Counted from the stretch's first letter, positions 1 through 14,517 are shown. The stretch is 64,000 nucleotides of DNA from Carallia brachiata (GCA_021464245.1 JADCRB010000154.1:1-64000), one strand, 5' to 3'. The notes: generated from the letters alone by a model not told the origin. Translations and numbers: made by a program.

Positions 1-66
1 CCTGGATTATCATAATTTTGTTGCTTCTGACACAATCTAATTTTTCACACCTATTTTTTTGATTAG

Positions 67-548
<482 letters not shown>

Positions 549-3500
549 GGTGCTAATATATTCTGTTTTTTTTTTTTTCGGCAAGTTACTGGCTAGTTTA
601 TTCTCATCTGATGGAATCTGTTAGTGGAATTACTATCATGAATTTTGTTGCTTTTTATTTTTTTGTAAGGATTGCTTGGCCAATGCAGTTGTACTAGTCA
701 TATTTTTGTTTCTGTTATTTTGTGGACTTGGGGGTTGAAGTTGAGCAACTTGTAGTTGCTTCTTGTTTCTTGCTTTTGTTCTTTCCGGGAGCTTGGCAAC
801 GTAATTCTCCAACAAATTCTACGTGGGTAATTGGCTCTTGTTGAGATAGGATTCATAGGAGCAATCAATTGATGCATATGAAAGGGTCTGCATGACTTTT
901 GGAATACATGCTTCGATACGAGGATTCAAGTTTCATTTTCAAATGAACCAATTTTGAAAGATGCAGTAGTGAGGGGTGGAGACTAGAAGCCAAAGTCTAC
1001 AGGGAATCTATATCCTATGACACAGCGTGAACGTGGTCATAGGATTAGGCAATGCAATACCAATTATGCCTTGCTAGCTGCTGGTCGGTGAGTGGAAAAA
1101 TCCCCATCTAAGGAGCCATTTGGTTTCGGATCTTAAATTGAAATCAGAATTGTGATTATAATTTTTTCTAATGAGTTTACTGCTAGCCTTAAAGGTTTGT
1201 AACTTGATCGATTTTGAAGATCTGTACCTAACATGCGTCCTCCATTTTTTCACCGTAACTAAGTTGGAACATAGTACATCTTTTACATTAATGGGGACAA
1301 AAAAGAAACAAAGAAACTGATTAGGGTAAGCAAAAGTTGGAAGAACAGTCCAATATGGTAATGATAGCATGTTCTATTCATCGACATTAATGATGACAAA
1401 GTTGCACTCCACAATCTGATGCTACCTTATTAGGTACTCCTACTCGCCGCCTTTTAGAGCTGCAAATTGCCGCTGATGCGCTGCCCGTTGTCTCTTCCCT
1501 TGAGATCCCCACGTAACTTCTGACTTTGGCTTGCTTGTGGCTCTCTTAGCATAGCTTTCAGTTTCATCTACCTATTAAGGGCGTGAAAAAAAATCAAAAA
1601 ATTTCTATTAACTGACAAAATTGTACCGAATTGGACAGAAATTTTGGTTAATTTAACCCAATTTTACAATTGGTTATCAAATAGGTGAAAACCAAAATTT
1701 TCAGTTTAGTTACAGTATTTAATTTTAAAAAACTGTTATTAACTGAACCTTTAACCGAAATGTTACTATATGCATCTCTTGCATTTTTAGTGTAACAATA
1801 TTAAAAAACATTATTGAAACAATTGTTAAGAAAAAATAAAATGTTAAGAAAGTAGTATTATATCTTGTATACAAGCTGCATTATTTACGCAACCCCATCC
1901 TTGATCTGATTTTCCGGTCAAAATTGACTAAGGACCGAAGCATGAGCATTATCAAGTTTCCCCTTTTATATTTGCATTAGCATAGTTGAGCTCCATTCTG
2001 CCAAAAAGCCAAGATAGGTATTCACTTTCTTGGCTTCTGTTCTTTTTCAAAGAAATTTCCACCGTTCAAATGTGCTCTCTCTGTTTACATTGGACGAATA
2101 AATGTATGAATCATTATGGAGATATAAGCATCCTCTACATATCTTTACAATCTATCTACTTGAACCTTCAGTTTGAAGGTTTAAATTTTTAACTATACCT
2201 AGATTTCTATTCAATAGCATTGTATCAATGCATATGTAAAATGTACATATAAATGCTCAGTGTGTCAAGCCTTTTTTTTTCTTTTTGGAAGAACGTTTAT
2301 GGTCTTTGAATGAAAAATAAAAAATAAAAATAAAAATAAAAAAGAAGAGAGAGCCCAAAGCCACCAAGGACAATCCCGACATCAGTTGTCACAATTTGGA
2401 AGCCCGCGATATGTTTGCTTTAAGTGGTTGAAGCCCAAATCTAATCTTCGGCCCAAAAAACCTGTAATTTACTAGGCTGAAATATGTACAGATAGGTTCA
2501 ACAAGCATGTTGATTTTTATGGGGTGGCTCTGCCCCGATCAGTAGCTTTGTGGGCTGGGTCTTGACGCTCCATGTACACCAAAAAACAAAAAAAAAAAAG
2601 CATATTGATTTTTGATAACTTCTGAGTTCTGACTTGTTAGCCTCTTACTACTAGTTTGGGGCAAAAAAAAAAAAAAAAAAAAATTGAGAAAAATAAAAGT
2701 CCAAGAAGAAATGACTGCTAGAAAGAGGAAATTTTTTTTATCCTTCATGTATTTAGATGGTGTAACGTGAAAAAAGAAAAAAAAAGTATTTTGTTTGAAA
2801 ATAAATGCAAAGTAAGAATATATATATATATATTTTTTTTTTTAATTTTATTTTATTTTTTTTTTTTTTTTTACTTTTAAGAGATAAAGATAAAGACGTA
2901 ATCATGAGAACAAAATATAATTTTGCATTAAAAAAAAGGAGGCACTGGCAGAGTGCCAGCCAAGTCCGCGCCAATTCCCTCAACGGCGCGGATTGGGATC
3001 CGCACTATGCAATCATAAATTTTACGAAACAACAAAATATAATCAATCTTAATTTAATATAATTATATTAATAAAATATAAAATAATAAAATTAAAATTT
3101 AAAATTATATAAGTATTATCTTAAAATTTAAAATGTAATTATAAATTAATATGCGTTAAAAAATTAAAAAATTATTTTCTTCAAAAAAATAATCTTTTAA
3201 AAAAAATTTATACAAAATATTAATATAATTATATTTAATTAATAACTGATTACTTTTATTGCTCCCGTATAACTACACAATACGGCACAAAAACTTTTCT
3301 CTTTCCCAGTATTGGGAGAATTGCCTTCTTCCATGAATTCTCTCTACGTAAATACACTATTAATCGAGACGTGGAATACACTTTAAGTAGTTCAAATTGA
3401 AGATTGTATGTTTAACACACCCAATCACTGGGCTGAAAATGAGAATTCAACAAGCATATTGAATTTACAAGGACATTTATATGCTATAAATCCATAACAC

Positions 3501-5035
3501 GTAATACCAAATATCGTGAAGTTACTCCAAATTGCAGCTTTCCAACTTCTGAGGGGAAGCACCCTCTTCGCGAAATACCCTTGATGAAAGACAGACAGTT
3601 TCGCGAGTAAAAGTCCATTGACAATTACATACTATAAGTCTAGAAGATGAAAATAAATCTAAGGTCGGAACTAGGAAGTTTCAGCTTTGGACCATTTATT
3701 ATCTCCCGTCAGGCTTGACAATAGACCACGTCGTAATTTTGCATAACCTCCACCAGTTCAGTGTTTCTGACCAGTTCCAAATAATTTGTCAAAGGCGCTT
3801 CAAATTTGACAATTGGAAAATAGTGTATAATTGATAAAATAAAAAAAAAGGGGTCGATCAACATCAAGATTCACTCTGATGTAGAGATTAAAGACCCCAA
3901 ACGTTGAGATAAACTTAAACACTACCCAATGAAAGGCAAACCATGCTTGGAGGGTTCTGTGAAATAACGCTTTAAATCTCGTATTTGAAGGAGATTGTCC
4001 TTGAATATTGCAAGAGCCTCTTAGTGAAAAATTCTGTTATGGTGGTTAGTTTATACCCAGCAGGAATGGGATGTTCTAATTCAATATTTAGTCATTTCTT
4101 CTATTAGTTTGTTTGAATCTTTAGTTTGGTTTAACAGATTTTGCTGTAAGCTCATGATTGAGCTAGTATTTAATGGGTTTAGTTGATGCAGAGCATGGAC
4201 TTTACTTGTAACTTTGGTTAATTTCATTAGGTAAATAATGTGCTTATTAAGAGTATGGTTCACTTGTACTTTGTTACTTGTGTTAGTGGTTATAACCTAT
4301 CATCTAAATATATCATTTGAGGTGCTTTTATACCCTAATTTCAGTCTCTCCTCTTTTTCTATTATGCTGGTTTTGTTTTTCTGTAAAATCAATTTTGCTG
4401 GTTTGCTCTCTACAAACACTTACATTACTTAAGTCCATAATGTTCACTACTTGCTATTTTTTACTAACAGTATTCACCCTAAAAACTCAAGTCTATAGGT
4501 GACAAATCCACAGACGTTATAGGTCACATCATATCAATAAAATTTTTTTTATATTCTTAATAGGATCATTAGCAGGTTTCGGGTTTCTGGAGAACTTTAC
4601 ACTCATAGGACTTCAAGCTAAGCTAAAAACACTATTTATTTGTTTTCTCTTAGGGTCTCAGATCAACTATAATAGAAATACGGAAGGACACCCTTAACCC
4701 GCCAATTGGCAAACATGAAAGCGAAAGAAACAGATCAAGCTAACTTTTAGTGGTCCACTACATGCTAAAGCTAAACTGGGAAAAGTTAACCTACAAATTT
4801 AAAACCAGCAAAAGCCTGGAACAGTAATGACGAAGATTGTCCTATGAACTGAGACTTCTATTTTGTGTGGTCCAAAATCTACAAAATAGATGCACACGCA
4901 CACACAAACCATATTAATTAAAGGTAAGTCTCCGACACGCCATCTTCAGCCCCAGATAACATAGAACCATATCCATCAAAGATTCCTGCACCGCACCAAG
5001 TGCATCATTAATTTCTACTGTTGGCGCCGAGCATG
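549..5035. other. eL24 3' UTR followed by intergenic AT-rich DNA
   Basis: Roughly 549-850 is T-rich and looks like the eL24 3' untranslated region. Beyond that I find no exon with coding character. There are long A or T runs (2640-2690, 2830-2870), an isolated GC-rich patch at about 2940-3002 holding an imperfect hairpin, and otherwise plain AT-rich sequence. Short ORFs in this stretch have low-complexity translations and no family resemblance. Confidence 0.5.
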
Positions 5036-5613
5036 CAGGGACGGATCCGGAGAAATTTTTAGGGGGGAAATTTTATATTTATAATTATAATAATATTATT
5101 AATTTATACGATAAAAATAAAAAAATGTTAATTATTTTAAGTAATAAAGGTTATAATTATATATTATAAATTTTAATGTTTTAAGATTTAAAATTATAAA
5201 TCTTAAAACTCAAAAAGATGCATTTGAAAGAAATAAAAAATAGTTCTCAAAAATGAAAAAAAGAAAGTAAATTTTACAAAGATTTAAACAAAAAAAAAAA
5301 AAAAGGAATGATAAAAAGAAGGAATGGTAAAAAAATTAAAAAATGGTTCTAAAAAATGGAAAGAACTTTACCCAGATTTAAACCCAAAAAAAAAAAAAAA
5401 AGGAATGGTAAAAATTTTTTTTTTAAAAAATCAGAAGAGTTACGCACGCGTCGAACCCAAGTTCTAGGGGCCCCTGGTAGGGGGCCAAATGCCCCCCCGC
5501 TACTATACTAACGAGAGCATTTGTGTGCTTGCGTGCAAACAATTATTAATAAATTATATAAAGTCAGGGGGCATTCTCTCGCCCCCAAAAACCCTTCACT
5601 AGATCCGTCCCTG
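5036..5613. mobile_element. hAT-type non-autonomous DNA transposon (MITE)
   Basis: The 578-bp element begins CAGGGACGGATC and ends GATCCGTCCCTG, a perfect 12-bp terminal inverted repeat. It is flanked by the 8-bp direct repeat CGAGCATG at 5028-5035 and 5614-5621. An 8-bp target-site duplication with CAGGG-type ends is the hAT signature. There is no transposase reading frame: the interior is AT-rich on the left and carries runs of G and C near 5468-5506 and 5567-5588. The perfect duplication suggests fairly recent insertion. It must have been moved by a transposase encoded elsewhere. Confidence 0.9.
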
Positions 5614-7076
5614 CGAGCATGGACCAATCTTTCTCAAAGAATGTATTTAATGGACAATTACTAAGGACTGCCCCATAAAATACGAAGTGTAGACTGACTA
5701 TTGCGAACGATAAAAATATTAACACGTCTAATTTGTAGCGGCCTAGTCAGGTTGCCAATATTTTAGTATTTATTCTAATCATAGTCTATCCGTCTGGATT
5801 ACGGAACTTATGCCTCCACCCAAAATTTCTCCAACGCAGATGTTTTCTTTCTCTTTTTTTTTTTTTTTTGAATAAAATGGATGAGTAGAAATGGTGTCCC
5901 ACTGGTCAGCCAAGGAACCGCTAAAGAGATAATAACCAACCATAAAGGGATGAAAACTCCAAAAAAACGTCTACATTGAGTGGACCGCTTTGTATTTCCG
6001 TTGCCACGCTCCAGTACCTTGGTTCAAGCACTCCAGATGGCTTATTTCCATCGCCATACTCCAGATTCCATTTGCGTGGACCGCCTTGTAACGTAAATCG
6101 AGGAGAAGAGAATCACGTTGCCAGCATAACGATCTCAAATATTAGGAGATTGCGTTGAATTTTAATCAGACACAGACCTCAGGTCCAACCAATAACAACG
6201 TGGACATTTTCCAGTCACACACAGCATTCAGCCTATCACATTCGAAATGATTGCTTCTCAATCACCTATTTTACCAAATGCGTGCGTAACATTGTTGAAA
6301 TGAAGTCATTAAGGCAACTAATATTGTTATCACCCTTAACTTCCTCTCGGAAAAAAAAATCATTTAAACCCGCCGCTTTGACCAGGACAAAACCTGTCTA
6401 ACAATCGTGCAGAGACATGGGAACACCTCAAAGATAACTGCTCTCACCAGAAGCAAACCAACCCCCACATAATCCAATGCCGTCCAGACCAGGAGCAGCG
6501 AAAAATTAGCACCACAGGTCACAAGCACAGGAATGTAGGGATGATTACAAACAGCCTGCTTTTCTTTACATTCAAAGACCACCATAAGTACAACTTGAAA
6601 CAGAAAATTGATATGAATATTGAATTTGAACTGAGACTAAATTTCACGTCATGTAAAAAAGAGTTTCAGAAATGGGACCATTGAATGAAAGAGGGCATCC
6701 AACCATCCTAGTCTCCAAATTAAAATAGCGATGAGTGAAGGAATGGCCCAGGAAATAGAATTTATTTTAGCCCTAAAAAGAAAAGCCGAAGTATTTTGAC
6801 AAAGACAAATAACCCTTAATGACAGGATAAACAATGTCTTGCACTGCATAGGTCAATACAAACAACGATTCTGTTTCAGTTCTTTTCGAAGGAAAAACAT
6901 GAAGAATACAATGAAGTCAAAACATTCAAATAGAGATTCTAGTCTAGAAAGCTTGAAAAAGCATGTACATGGCATGCGTATGTGTGTGTGAGAGAGAGAG
7001 AGAGAGGGTACTCTTACAACCATCCAAAGTTCACAAGACTCGCAACAAATATTCAATAAAACAACAATTACAAAAG
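5614..7076. other. Intergenic, no gene recognised
   Basis: Holds an imperfect internal repeat (GTGGACCGC near 5980 and 6076) and a GA microsatellite at about 6989-7006. Two minus-strand ORFs (6364-6585 and 6649-6849) are hydrophobic but match no family I know. Confidence 0.4.
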
Positions 7077-7578
7077 GGGATAAGGATTTTTTTAGTCCTA
7101 AACCTTTAAGTTTTTTTTACGTTTGAGTCCTAAACCTTTTTGACATTTCATTTGAGTCCTAAACTTTTTGATTTTTTACCAAATTAGTCCCTCTGTTTAA
7201 CAAAAGTGATCAATCTATTAAAAAATAATTTTAACTTTACAAAAAATTATTTAAAAAAGATTAAATATATGAATTGAATGTCTTTTTTATAAAAAAATAT
7301 ACATGTTGCCTATTTAATTCGTATATTTGTTGATTAAAAAAATATTTAATATTCATATTTTGTTGATGAAAAAAATATTTAACTCATGTATTTAAGCTTT
7401 TTTAAATGATTTTTATTAAATTAAACTCACTTATTAATAGATTGACTACTTTTCGTAATTTAAAGGACTGATATAGTAAAAAAATTAAAAGATTTAGGAC
7501 TCAAATGAAATGTTAAAAAGGTTTAGGACTCAAACGTAAAAAAATCTAAAGGTTTAGGACTTTAAAAATATTTATCCC
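7077..7578. mobile_element. Mutator-type foldback MITE, copy A
   Basis: The 502-bp element has long imperfect inverted arms. The left arm runs GGGATAAGGATTTTTTTAG into TCCTAAACCTTTAAG; the right arm is its near reverse complement, ending TTTAGGACTTTAAAAATATTTATCCC. The 10-bp direct repeat ATTACAAAAG flanks it at 7067-7076 and 7579-7588, in the 9-11 bp range typical of Mutator-like elements. No coding capacity. Related copies lie at 20240-20786, 47600-48109 and probably 30500-30890. Confidence 0.82.
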
Positions 7579-7925
7579 ATTACAAAAGTGCCTTTAGTAA
7601 AAGCAAGTACTGTTTGCATTGATGATGTCAAACTAAGAAATTAAATTATTAAAAGAAAGCATTAAGAATAAACAAGGAGACAACCCAAAGCATTCTCCAT
7701 TATCCTATCGGCAAGAGGTACAAATTGAACAAAACTGCATCAAGTACACGAGTGAATATTACATAAACATAGAGGAACTATGCCTATATCAAAAACCAGT
7801 TATGATCACAACATCTAAAACACCAAATGCCTTCAGAAGTATAAGTTGTATGATAAAAAGCCAACTAAAAACTTCTGGGATCACTGAAAAAACTGATTAA
7901 TTTTCCTACGATATACCAGGCTACT
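7579..7925 (-). other. Probable 3' UTR and downstream flank of the F-box/PP2 gene
   Basis: This stretch lies immediately downstream of the stop codon of the minus-strand F-box/PP2 gene. It is AT-rich and has no other coding signal. The poly(A) site was not located. Confidence 0.4.
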
Positions 7926-10900
7926 TCAGAAACCTCTTCTTTTACGGTCTCTCAAATCACTTGGGATGATAAAAACAGAATCTACACAAAGCCCACCCTT
8001 GGAATGAGTACAATCAATCTGTTTCATGGAGAATCTGACTCCAGTTGCAGGTCCCGAGTCAGTTACGATAAATTCACCCACCTTGTATTCCATCCAGCAT
8101 CCACGCTTATGACTGCCATTTCCTTCAGATTGTTCAGCATCATCTAAACAGTATTCACACGATGCTTCCTGGCCATCAGAGGTAGACAACTCAAAACGTA
8201 CTGGCTTTACATCCCAACCATGTGTGTGTTCAAAATTGCAAACACGCCGTCCCAGCCTTTTACTAAATCTTCCAAGGTGAAGCCTAAAAGATAAAGTGTA
8301 AATGTCAGGAGGAAAGGGGAACTTTACAAGCCCATCTACCTCAAACCACCAGATTTGCTGCAAATAAGCCACGACGTGGAATCTGAAAATTGAAAAGGAT
8401 AGGCACTGTCAAAAATAGTTAGAGTGTTATATTGCCAGGATTTCTGTTAAAAAACACTACTAAAAAATTAAACAAATGCAGACGAACATAAAAACCGAAC
8501 AAATGAAGCAGAAACACAATCACAATAACTCCTATAACTCAGTAATCCCATCAAATTCAGGAAGTTGAAAAGACACCAGCACAGGAATCAACATCCCCAT
8601 ATTATGAGGCTGCAGTGGCATACGACTACTATTGAGATAAGAGCTGTTCGTGCAATTTCTTCATGCATAAAGACACCAAAAAGGACATGTTATCGGCAAT
8701 TTTTAAGAACTATTTGGCAGTAATGCTTTCAGTGCTAGCAGGAATGCTTGAGTGTGTAGGAGAATGACTAAACATGATACTCTATAAAGGCATGAAGAAA
8801 ACTGTAGAATGAGGGTACTGATCCTCTCCGAGAATAAGGGAGTACTCCTTGAATTTCTATTTTAAACAGGGAGCATTATATTGATTGAAAGAGAAGGTTG
8901 CATGTACAGACTCTGACCAAGGGAATAATATATATACAAAACATAGATAAATAATAGGTTTCCACCTCTTCCAAAGACTTGAATATAGCAAATCCCAAAA
9001 CCAAAAAATCTCAGAATTCATAGTCTATGAGGGGAAAGAAAAATATAATCATAACTCACAAACAATTGAAAGATTTTCAATCCACTTTGTCTATATTTAT
9101 TATATATATACAACTGGTAATGAAATTCTACACATACAATATCTAGGACAAGAAAGATATTCTAAAGAGGGCTCAGCAGTAGAAGTTTCACATTGACCTT
9201 GGACCAAACAAACCACAACTGACAAGATATATTACAGGGAGGGAAAGAAGGGTATTCTTCTTCTTTCTTCACCTCATTATTTCTCTTTCCATTTCTAAGG
9301 AATGGAAGATTAACAATGAAATGTTGATAGCTAACCGCAGAGCACAAAAAGCATCTTTTGCCATTATATTGTTGAGATAGTGAAAGAAAATAAAAATCAC
9401 AGTGAAACCAGCTAATAGGCTGACAAATAAGAACACAAAAGGTCCAATAAATCTGATATCAAACCCACCGGCCAAAGGCTCAAAAATATTCAAACCAATT
9501 ATGCAAAGGAAAACCTTCAGCCCACTTGCTATAAACTTATATTCACTATTTTAGTAGCAGGAACTAACATGAAAAATTCAGGGTTCAAATAAAAATGCAT
9601 GTCCATCTAGACCCATACATTGAAAGCAGATTTCTAATATAGATGAAAATGAAGCAGGTCATCAAGTACATGCTCATTATAACTTCTTCAGAAACAAATT
9701 CCAAGCACCTTAGATCATTATACAACTTTCCTCTGCAGAAGAGGGAAAAAAGTTCCCAATTCAGAAGTAGCCATGTTGCCATAACAGCCAAATACAATGA
9801 ATGCCCACTCCAAAGCCACCGAGACAATGGGCTATGTTTTCCACTTTCGTTAACATTTAGTCCATACATAAAAGCAAGAGACTTTAACTCAGCATGACTC
9901 CTTAACCAAAAGAGAATTTCAACTGATGGCTGAATTCACACAAACTGTAGAACAATCTAACTACAAAGCAACAAAGAATTATCCCTGGTAACATTCAACT
10001 CTGAAATTGCCTTCTAGCTAAAAGAACTAGCAAAACTAGATTACAAACTTGATTATAGATTTAGCTGCGAAAGACACATAACTAGAGCAAATCTTAGCTT
10101 GACAGCAAATGTAGGACTAAATCTATATAAATTGAGAGCATCAAATGATAAATATAGTTCCCTTTTCAATACATTTGATTGAATGATCAAGTTAAATGCC
10201 TACATTTAGCAACTTCCAACAAGAAGAGACGAGCACAAAGGTTCCTTGCAATCGAAATCTGGAAAGTTCCACTAAAGCTGCTGCTTTAATCATGAGTAAA
10301 CCAAAACTAAACATTTAATTCAAAATATTATCAAGCCAATTTTATCATAAGTGAACAACACAAAAAATAGACCGAAAGAAACGAATTAGTTTTGAATTCA
10401 GATGGCATCATTTGATTACAATGCATATATTCTTCAACAAATGCAAACAATTCCAAGTGTTCCTAACCAGATGGTCCAGATCCCAAGACTATGCTCCAAC
10501 CCAACATGTCACATGAAAGGGGTTTAGAATGCAATTATGACTGCCACAAAGAACTTGCATAATGCAACTTAAAAAATGCTACACTCATCCAAAAAGTTGC
10601 AAACTGCCCCCTGAAAAATGTTGCAGTCTCATTCCTAGGGCCAATATGAAAAAGAATGATGTACTTCATGCTATCCCATTAAACCTTTAGTATAATATTG
10701 TGAAAAAAACATATTTACCCATATGTCCCTTAATCCTAAATTAAGTTGGCCAAACAGAAACTGAACTAAAATCAAAGTTCGATAATTTCCTAAGCGCTCT
10801 AGTTACCATAAACAGTTACTTTGCAAAAGGAATCTTGAAGCTGCATAACCAAAGAAATCACTTCAATACCTTAACAACCATTAATAGATATTTGAAATTG

Positions 10901-11810
10901 AGAAACAAAAAGCAAAAACTTAGCATCTTTTTGGGCCTGTCTTGAACAAAGGATCAGAATATTGAGAACATCAGTACCTCTACAGAATAAAACAATCACA
11001 CAGAACAGTTCAAATCAACACTAATAATCTACTTGCAATAGCATCAACCCAACCAACAGGCAAAACTATCAACCGTTTTGCATATGCGGCTCTGGTTCTC
11101 TTCTGAAGTCTTCGAAAGAAAGGGAATCAATCAACAATTAATCGCATTCGTTGTTTGTTGAAGCACCAACTCTAAATTAGGCAAGTAGTACAAAAGGCTT
11201 GCTCAAACAACAGTGACAGTATGACCATCAAAATCGAATTAAAAACAAACCTGGATTCTTCAGTAGGCACCCAATTCCAATATCTCCGGTCGTCAATCCC
11301 AGTTATGGCCATCCCCTTGGCTGATATCGACATGCAAATCCTTCCCGTCACCCTATCAAGCCACAGCTCCTATCCCACAAAACAAAAAAAAAAAAAAAAA
11401 AGATAGTAATTCAAAATTTAAAAAAAAATGAAAAAAAAAACGCCAAAACCCTAATTCGTAATAAAAAAGGGGAAAAACCACAAAGAAAACCCCAAAACCT
11501 TATTGCCGTCGTCGAAAGGAACGGGCCGCGAGAGGAGGGCAAAGATGTCCTTCTTGGACAAGTTCTGGTAGCGTTCGGGAGGCAGCAAATCGAGCAGATC
11601 CTGGTAATTGGACGGCAACTTCTGTTCCCAGACGGAATCGGAGGAAGCGGCGCCGCGGAATGCCTTGTTCAACCGAGCTAGATTGCAAATCTCCGGCGGG
11701 GTCAGGTAGGTGAACACGCAAGCCACGCAGCTCTCCGGTATGTCGCCGAGCCCTGGTCCCATCGCAACGCCGTTCGCTCCCTCCGTCAGGGCCGTCAGCG
11801 CCGCACCCAT
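7926..11810 (-). CDS. PP2A15: F-box protein PP2-A15-like (F-box plus phloem protein 2 lectin domain)
   Basis: Three exons: 11810-11499, 11369-11251 and 8382-7926. They join in frame to 888 nt (295 aa), close to the roughly 290 aa usual for this family. All introns are GT-AG; intron 2 is 2,868 bp. Exon 1 carries the F-box (about residues 20-65, LGDIPESCVACVFTYLTPPE, then ICNLARLNKAF). Exon 2 begins ELWLDRVTGRICMSISAKG. Exon 3 completes the PP2 domain, with QIWWFEVDG, GRRVCNFEHTHGWD and CTHSKGGLCVDSVFI near the C-terminus. Family knowledge: the F-box binds SKP1 of an SCF ubiquitin ligase, while the PP2 domain is a Nictaba-type carbohydrate-binding module, so the protein is expected to recruit (possibly glycosylated) targets for ubiquitination. 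The A15 assignment rests partly on eL24 and pyruvate kinase lying nearby, as in Arabidopsis; A12 or A13 are alternatives. The start is the first ATG of the F-box exon. Confidence 0.93.
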
Positions 11811-13584
11811 AGTAACCCCACCCCCCGCTCCCTCCCACCTCTCTCTCCCTCTCCTGTTTGTTTCTTTTATAAAAACCTAAACTATATTTTACACAGTGAG
11901 TTTTTGTGCACAAGTAAGTGCGTGTGAGTTGGTGTGCTTCAGGTCATTTTAGGAGTGTTTGGTTCGTGAGAAAAATGCCAGAAAATGAAGAGTGCGTGTT
12001 TGCTTGTCCTTTTTTTTCTTTTTATTTTTTCCTTTCGGAGAAAGGTTTTTTTGGGAGCATGTGCAGAGGTAAACATTGAGTAACAGCACTAGACAGGCAG
12101 AGTGAGAGTGACAACCAGACCGACGAGCCTATGTGGGGTCCATTGGAACTCAGAGCTGATGATCATGGAATTTTCAATTTTCTTGGCTAAGTCAATTTTT
12201 TTTGGAAAAAAAAAAGGAAACGAAAAAAAAGGAAAATAACTTTTTCTTTTACTTTTACGTCGATCTTTATTATTTTAAAAAATTATAAATAAATAAAAGA
12301 TATTATATTTTAACTTATAATAATTAAATTTATAAAAAAATAATAAATAAACTATATATCGTTAAAAGATATTATATTTCAACTGATTACTATTAAGTAT
12401 GGATAAATAGTAGTCTGTTTATTTTTCTACATTTTCAATTCAACGCAAACAAGCTTGAACTGTCAGTCTGAGACTCATAAAATTCAAACTACAAAAATAA
12501 AATAAAAAATAAAAGAGAGCCCACTATGACCAAATAGACCTATAGTTGGCAAAGTAAGTTTGAGCAAGAGCTTTGTTTCATGAAAGTAGTTACGTAGCAA
12601 CGGAATATTAAGCATAATATTAGTATATAAAAATTTAAATTATTAAATTTAAAAAATATATTAAATTTAAAAAAATAAATAAATTATTAAATTAATTTTG
12701 TATTTTTTATATATTGTAAATTAAGCAATGCCCTTGTTTTATTAGCTTGTAATTCAGTTGGTCAATGAAGTGATTAGTTATGGTAAGAAATCTAAGATCT
12801 TCTTTCTAATATACTTCGTGTCCAAATTTCAACCGTGCTGGTATGTTTTCCACCGAATTGGGGGAAAAAAAAAAGTGTATTTTTGCAACACAGATAAAAA
12901 ATTTTCCGCCTTACCTGAATGCCAAAAAACAAATCTCATTGCCACCATCTACGAGAATTGAGAGAAAGTGGAAGACTTTTCTGACTAACAATTATGAAAA
13001 AACTACAATAAGCAGAAATTTCTTCCCCATTTCCTAAGGTAACTTCACACAAAAGCCATAAATAGATGGCCCCCATTAACATTTTGGCAACCAAGTCAGC
13101 CTTGTCTAGTTTAGAAAGTGGAACGCCATTCTTTTGACAAAAGCAATTGGTGGAAATATCAGCAAGAGGTGGTCGGGGTATTCACTAAAAAGTTAATCGA
13201 AGCAAAAAAATAAAAATCAAAATTGAATCAAAAAATTTGGTTATATTGTCAATTGAAAATCGTAACCAAATTAATTAAATCATTTTATATTAATTCTATT
13301 AATTAATTATAAAATTTAATTCGATTAATTAAAATTTCAATTTCATTTGATTTTGTAGATAAATTGAATTTTTCTTTTTTTTTTTTACACCCCCAGGAGT
13401 TGGTAGTAATCTAGTTGACGTGTAGTATGCATTGCAAGGAGATATCAACCGCATATCTCTAACTCTTTGACCAAGAGCCAGCATGGGCGTGTGGCTTTGG
13501 TGGGAAAAATAAAAAGCTTCTCCAAAAAGCCAATAACGCTTTTTGGAATAGGTAAACTTGAGTTAAAATCTAAGACCAAGTCTA
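11811..13584. other. Upstream region of the F-box/PP2 gene, then AT-rich intergenic
   Basis: About 11811-12180 should hold the minus-strand promoter and 5' UTR; it includes CT-rich sequence just before the start codon. From 12200 the DNA is AT-rich. It includes an AT foldback motif near 12630-12720, whose core recurs near 20850-20965 and 61285-61385. Palindromic AT sequence lies at 13180-13380. No exon recognised. Confidence 0.4.
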
Positions 13585-14385
13585 TTTTTCTTTTACTAGA
13601 AGAAGAAATATGTATTGCATTAAAGTATAACGGTTACAAAATAGCTATCTTAAGAGTCCACTCTAATATTACATAAGATAATATAATCAGTCACCTAATA
13701 CATTCAACCCAACCTACAATACTAAACTCAACTCTAACAGCTAACCTGGTAGGTTAAAAGAAAAACAGGCTTTAACCTAAAGTCCGGATATAATGAAGGA
13801 TTGCCAAAAAGGAGAATAGGAACAAGTAGCAAAGCCACCTGTCCCAGAGCCAACCGTCCCACCGCCGCACACAGCGACGAAACCCAAACCACCTCAAAGG
13901 CGAACAAGGCCATAATGGCCAGCAGCGGCGAAGCCACCAAACACGCCAACGCGTCATCCATAATGCGCTTAAGGAGTCCAAACGCTGTGGAGTGAAGGTC
14001 GAGCATCCAGACAGGGACCAAAACAAGCGGCGACTTTCCCAGAACGCCAACGAGGTAGGGAGCAATAGAAACCACCTTCGGTCTATACACTGATGTCCCC
14101 AATGTGTAAAACCACCCCTCCCTCACCCTCGCCCACCTAGGAGAAGGGCGGTAGGTGAGGGAGTCCAACCCCCGACAAATCTAAAGGTGAGAACCAAGCC
14201 AAATGCGTCGGAAAAGAGTGTCCAAACCAAAACCCAATCAAACCCCTCGAAACCAAGCTCACAAGGAGCATCAAGCCTACAAATGAGGCACAAACGCTAT
14301 AGGAGCGGCAAATCCGACTAGCACAGTCTATCGACGGACGATAACAAGATCGCAGCACATGTTAGGCCCAACTGACATAACCTAA
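13585..14385 (-). mobile_element. Reverse-oriented non-LTR retroposon (LINE-derived or SINE-like)
   Basis: A sequence of about 801 bp is flanked by the 10-bp direct repeat ACCAAGTCTA at 13575-13584 and 14386-14395. The left end is T-rich, as expected for an A-rich tail on the minus strand. The body is GC-rich compared with its surroundings. Open frames at 13734-14168 (-) and neighbours look like chance products of the GC-rich body, not reverse transcriptase or endonuclease. Similar size, orientation and organisation are seen at 32174-33038 and 33177-34079. Confidence 0.6.
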
Positions 14386-14486
14386 ACCAAGTCTAATTAA
14401 CTAACTAATATAAGGGTTTCATTATAAAGATTAATTTAAGTATTACTAAAAAAATATTGTAATTCATTTAACGATAGTTAGTTTAT

Positions 14487-14517
<31 letters not shown>

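Noticed and set aside
6364..6849. Two hydrophobic minus-strand ORFs (73 and 66 codons)
   Set aside because: No recognised family, no splice partners and no neighbouring exons; chance frames are likely.
11500..11913. 137-codon minus-strand ORF
   Set aside because: It is another frame over the F-box exon of the PP2 gene.
13734..14168. 144-codon minus-strand ORF with hydrophobic segments
   Set aside because: It lies wholly inside a retroposon with target-site duplications and resembles no protein family.
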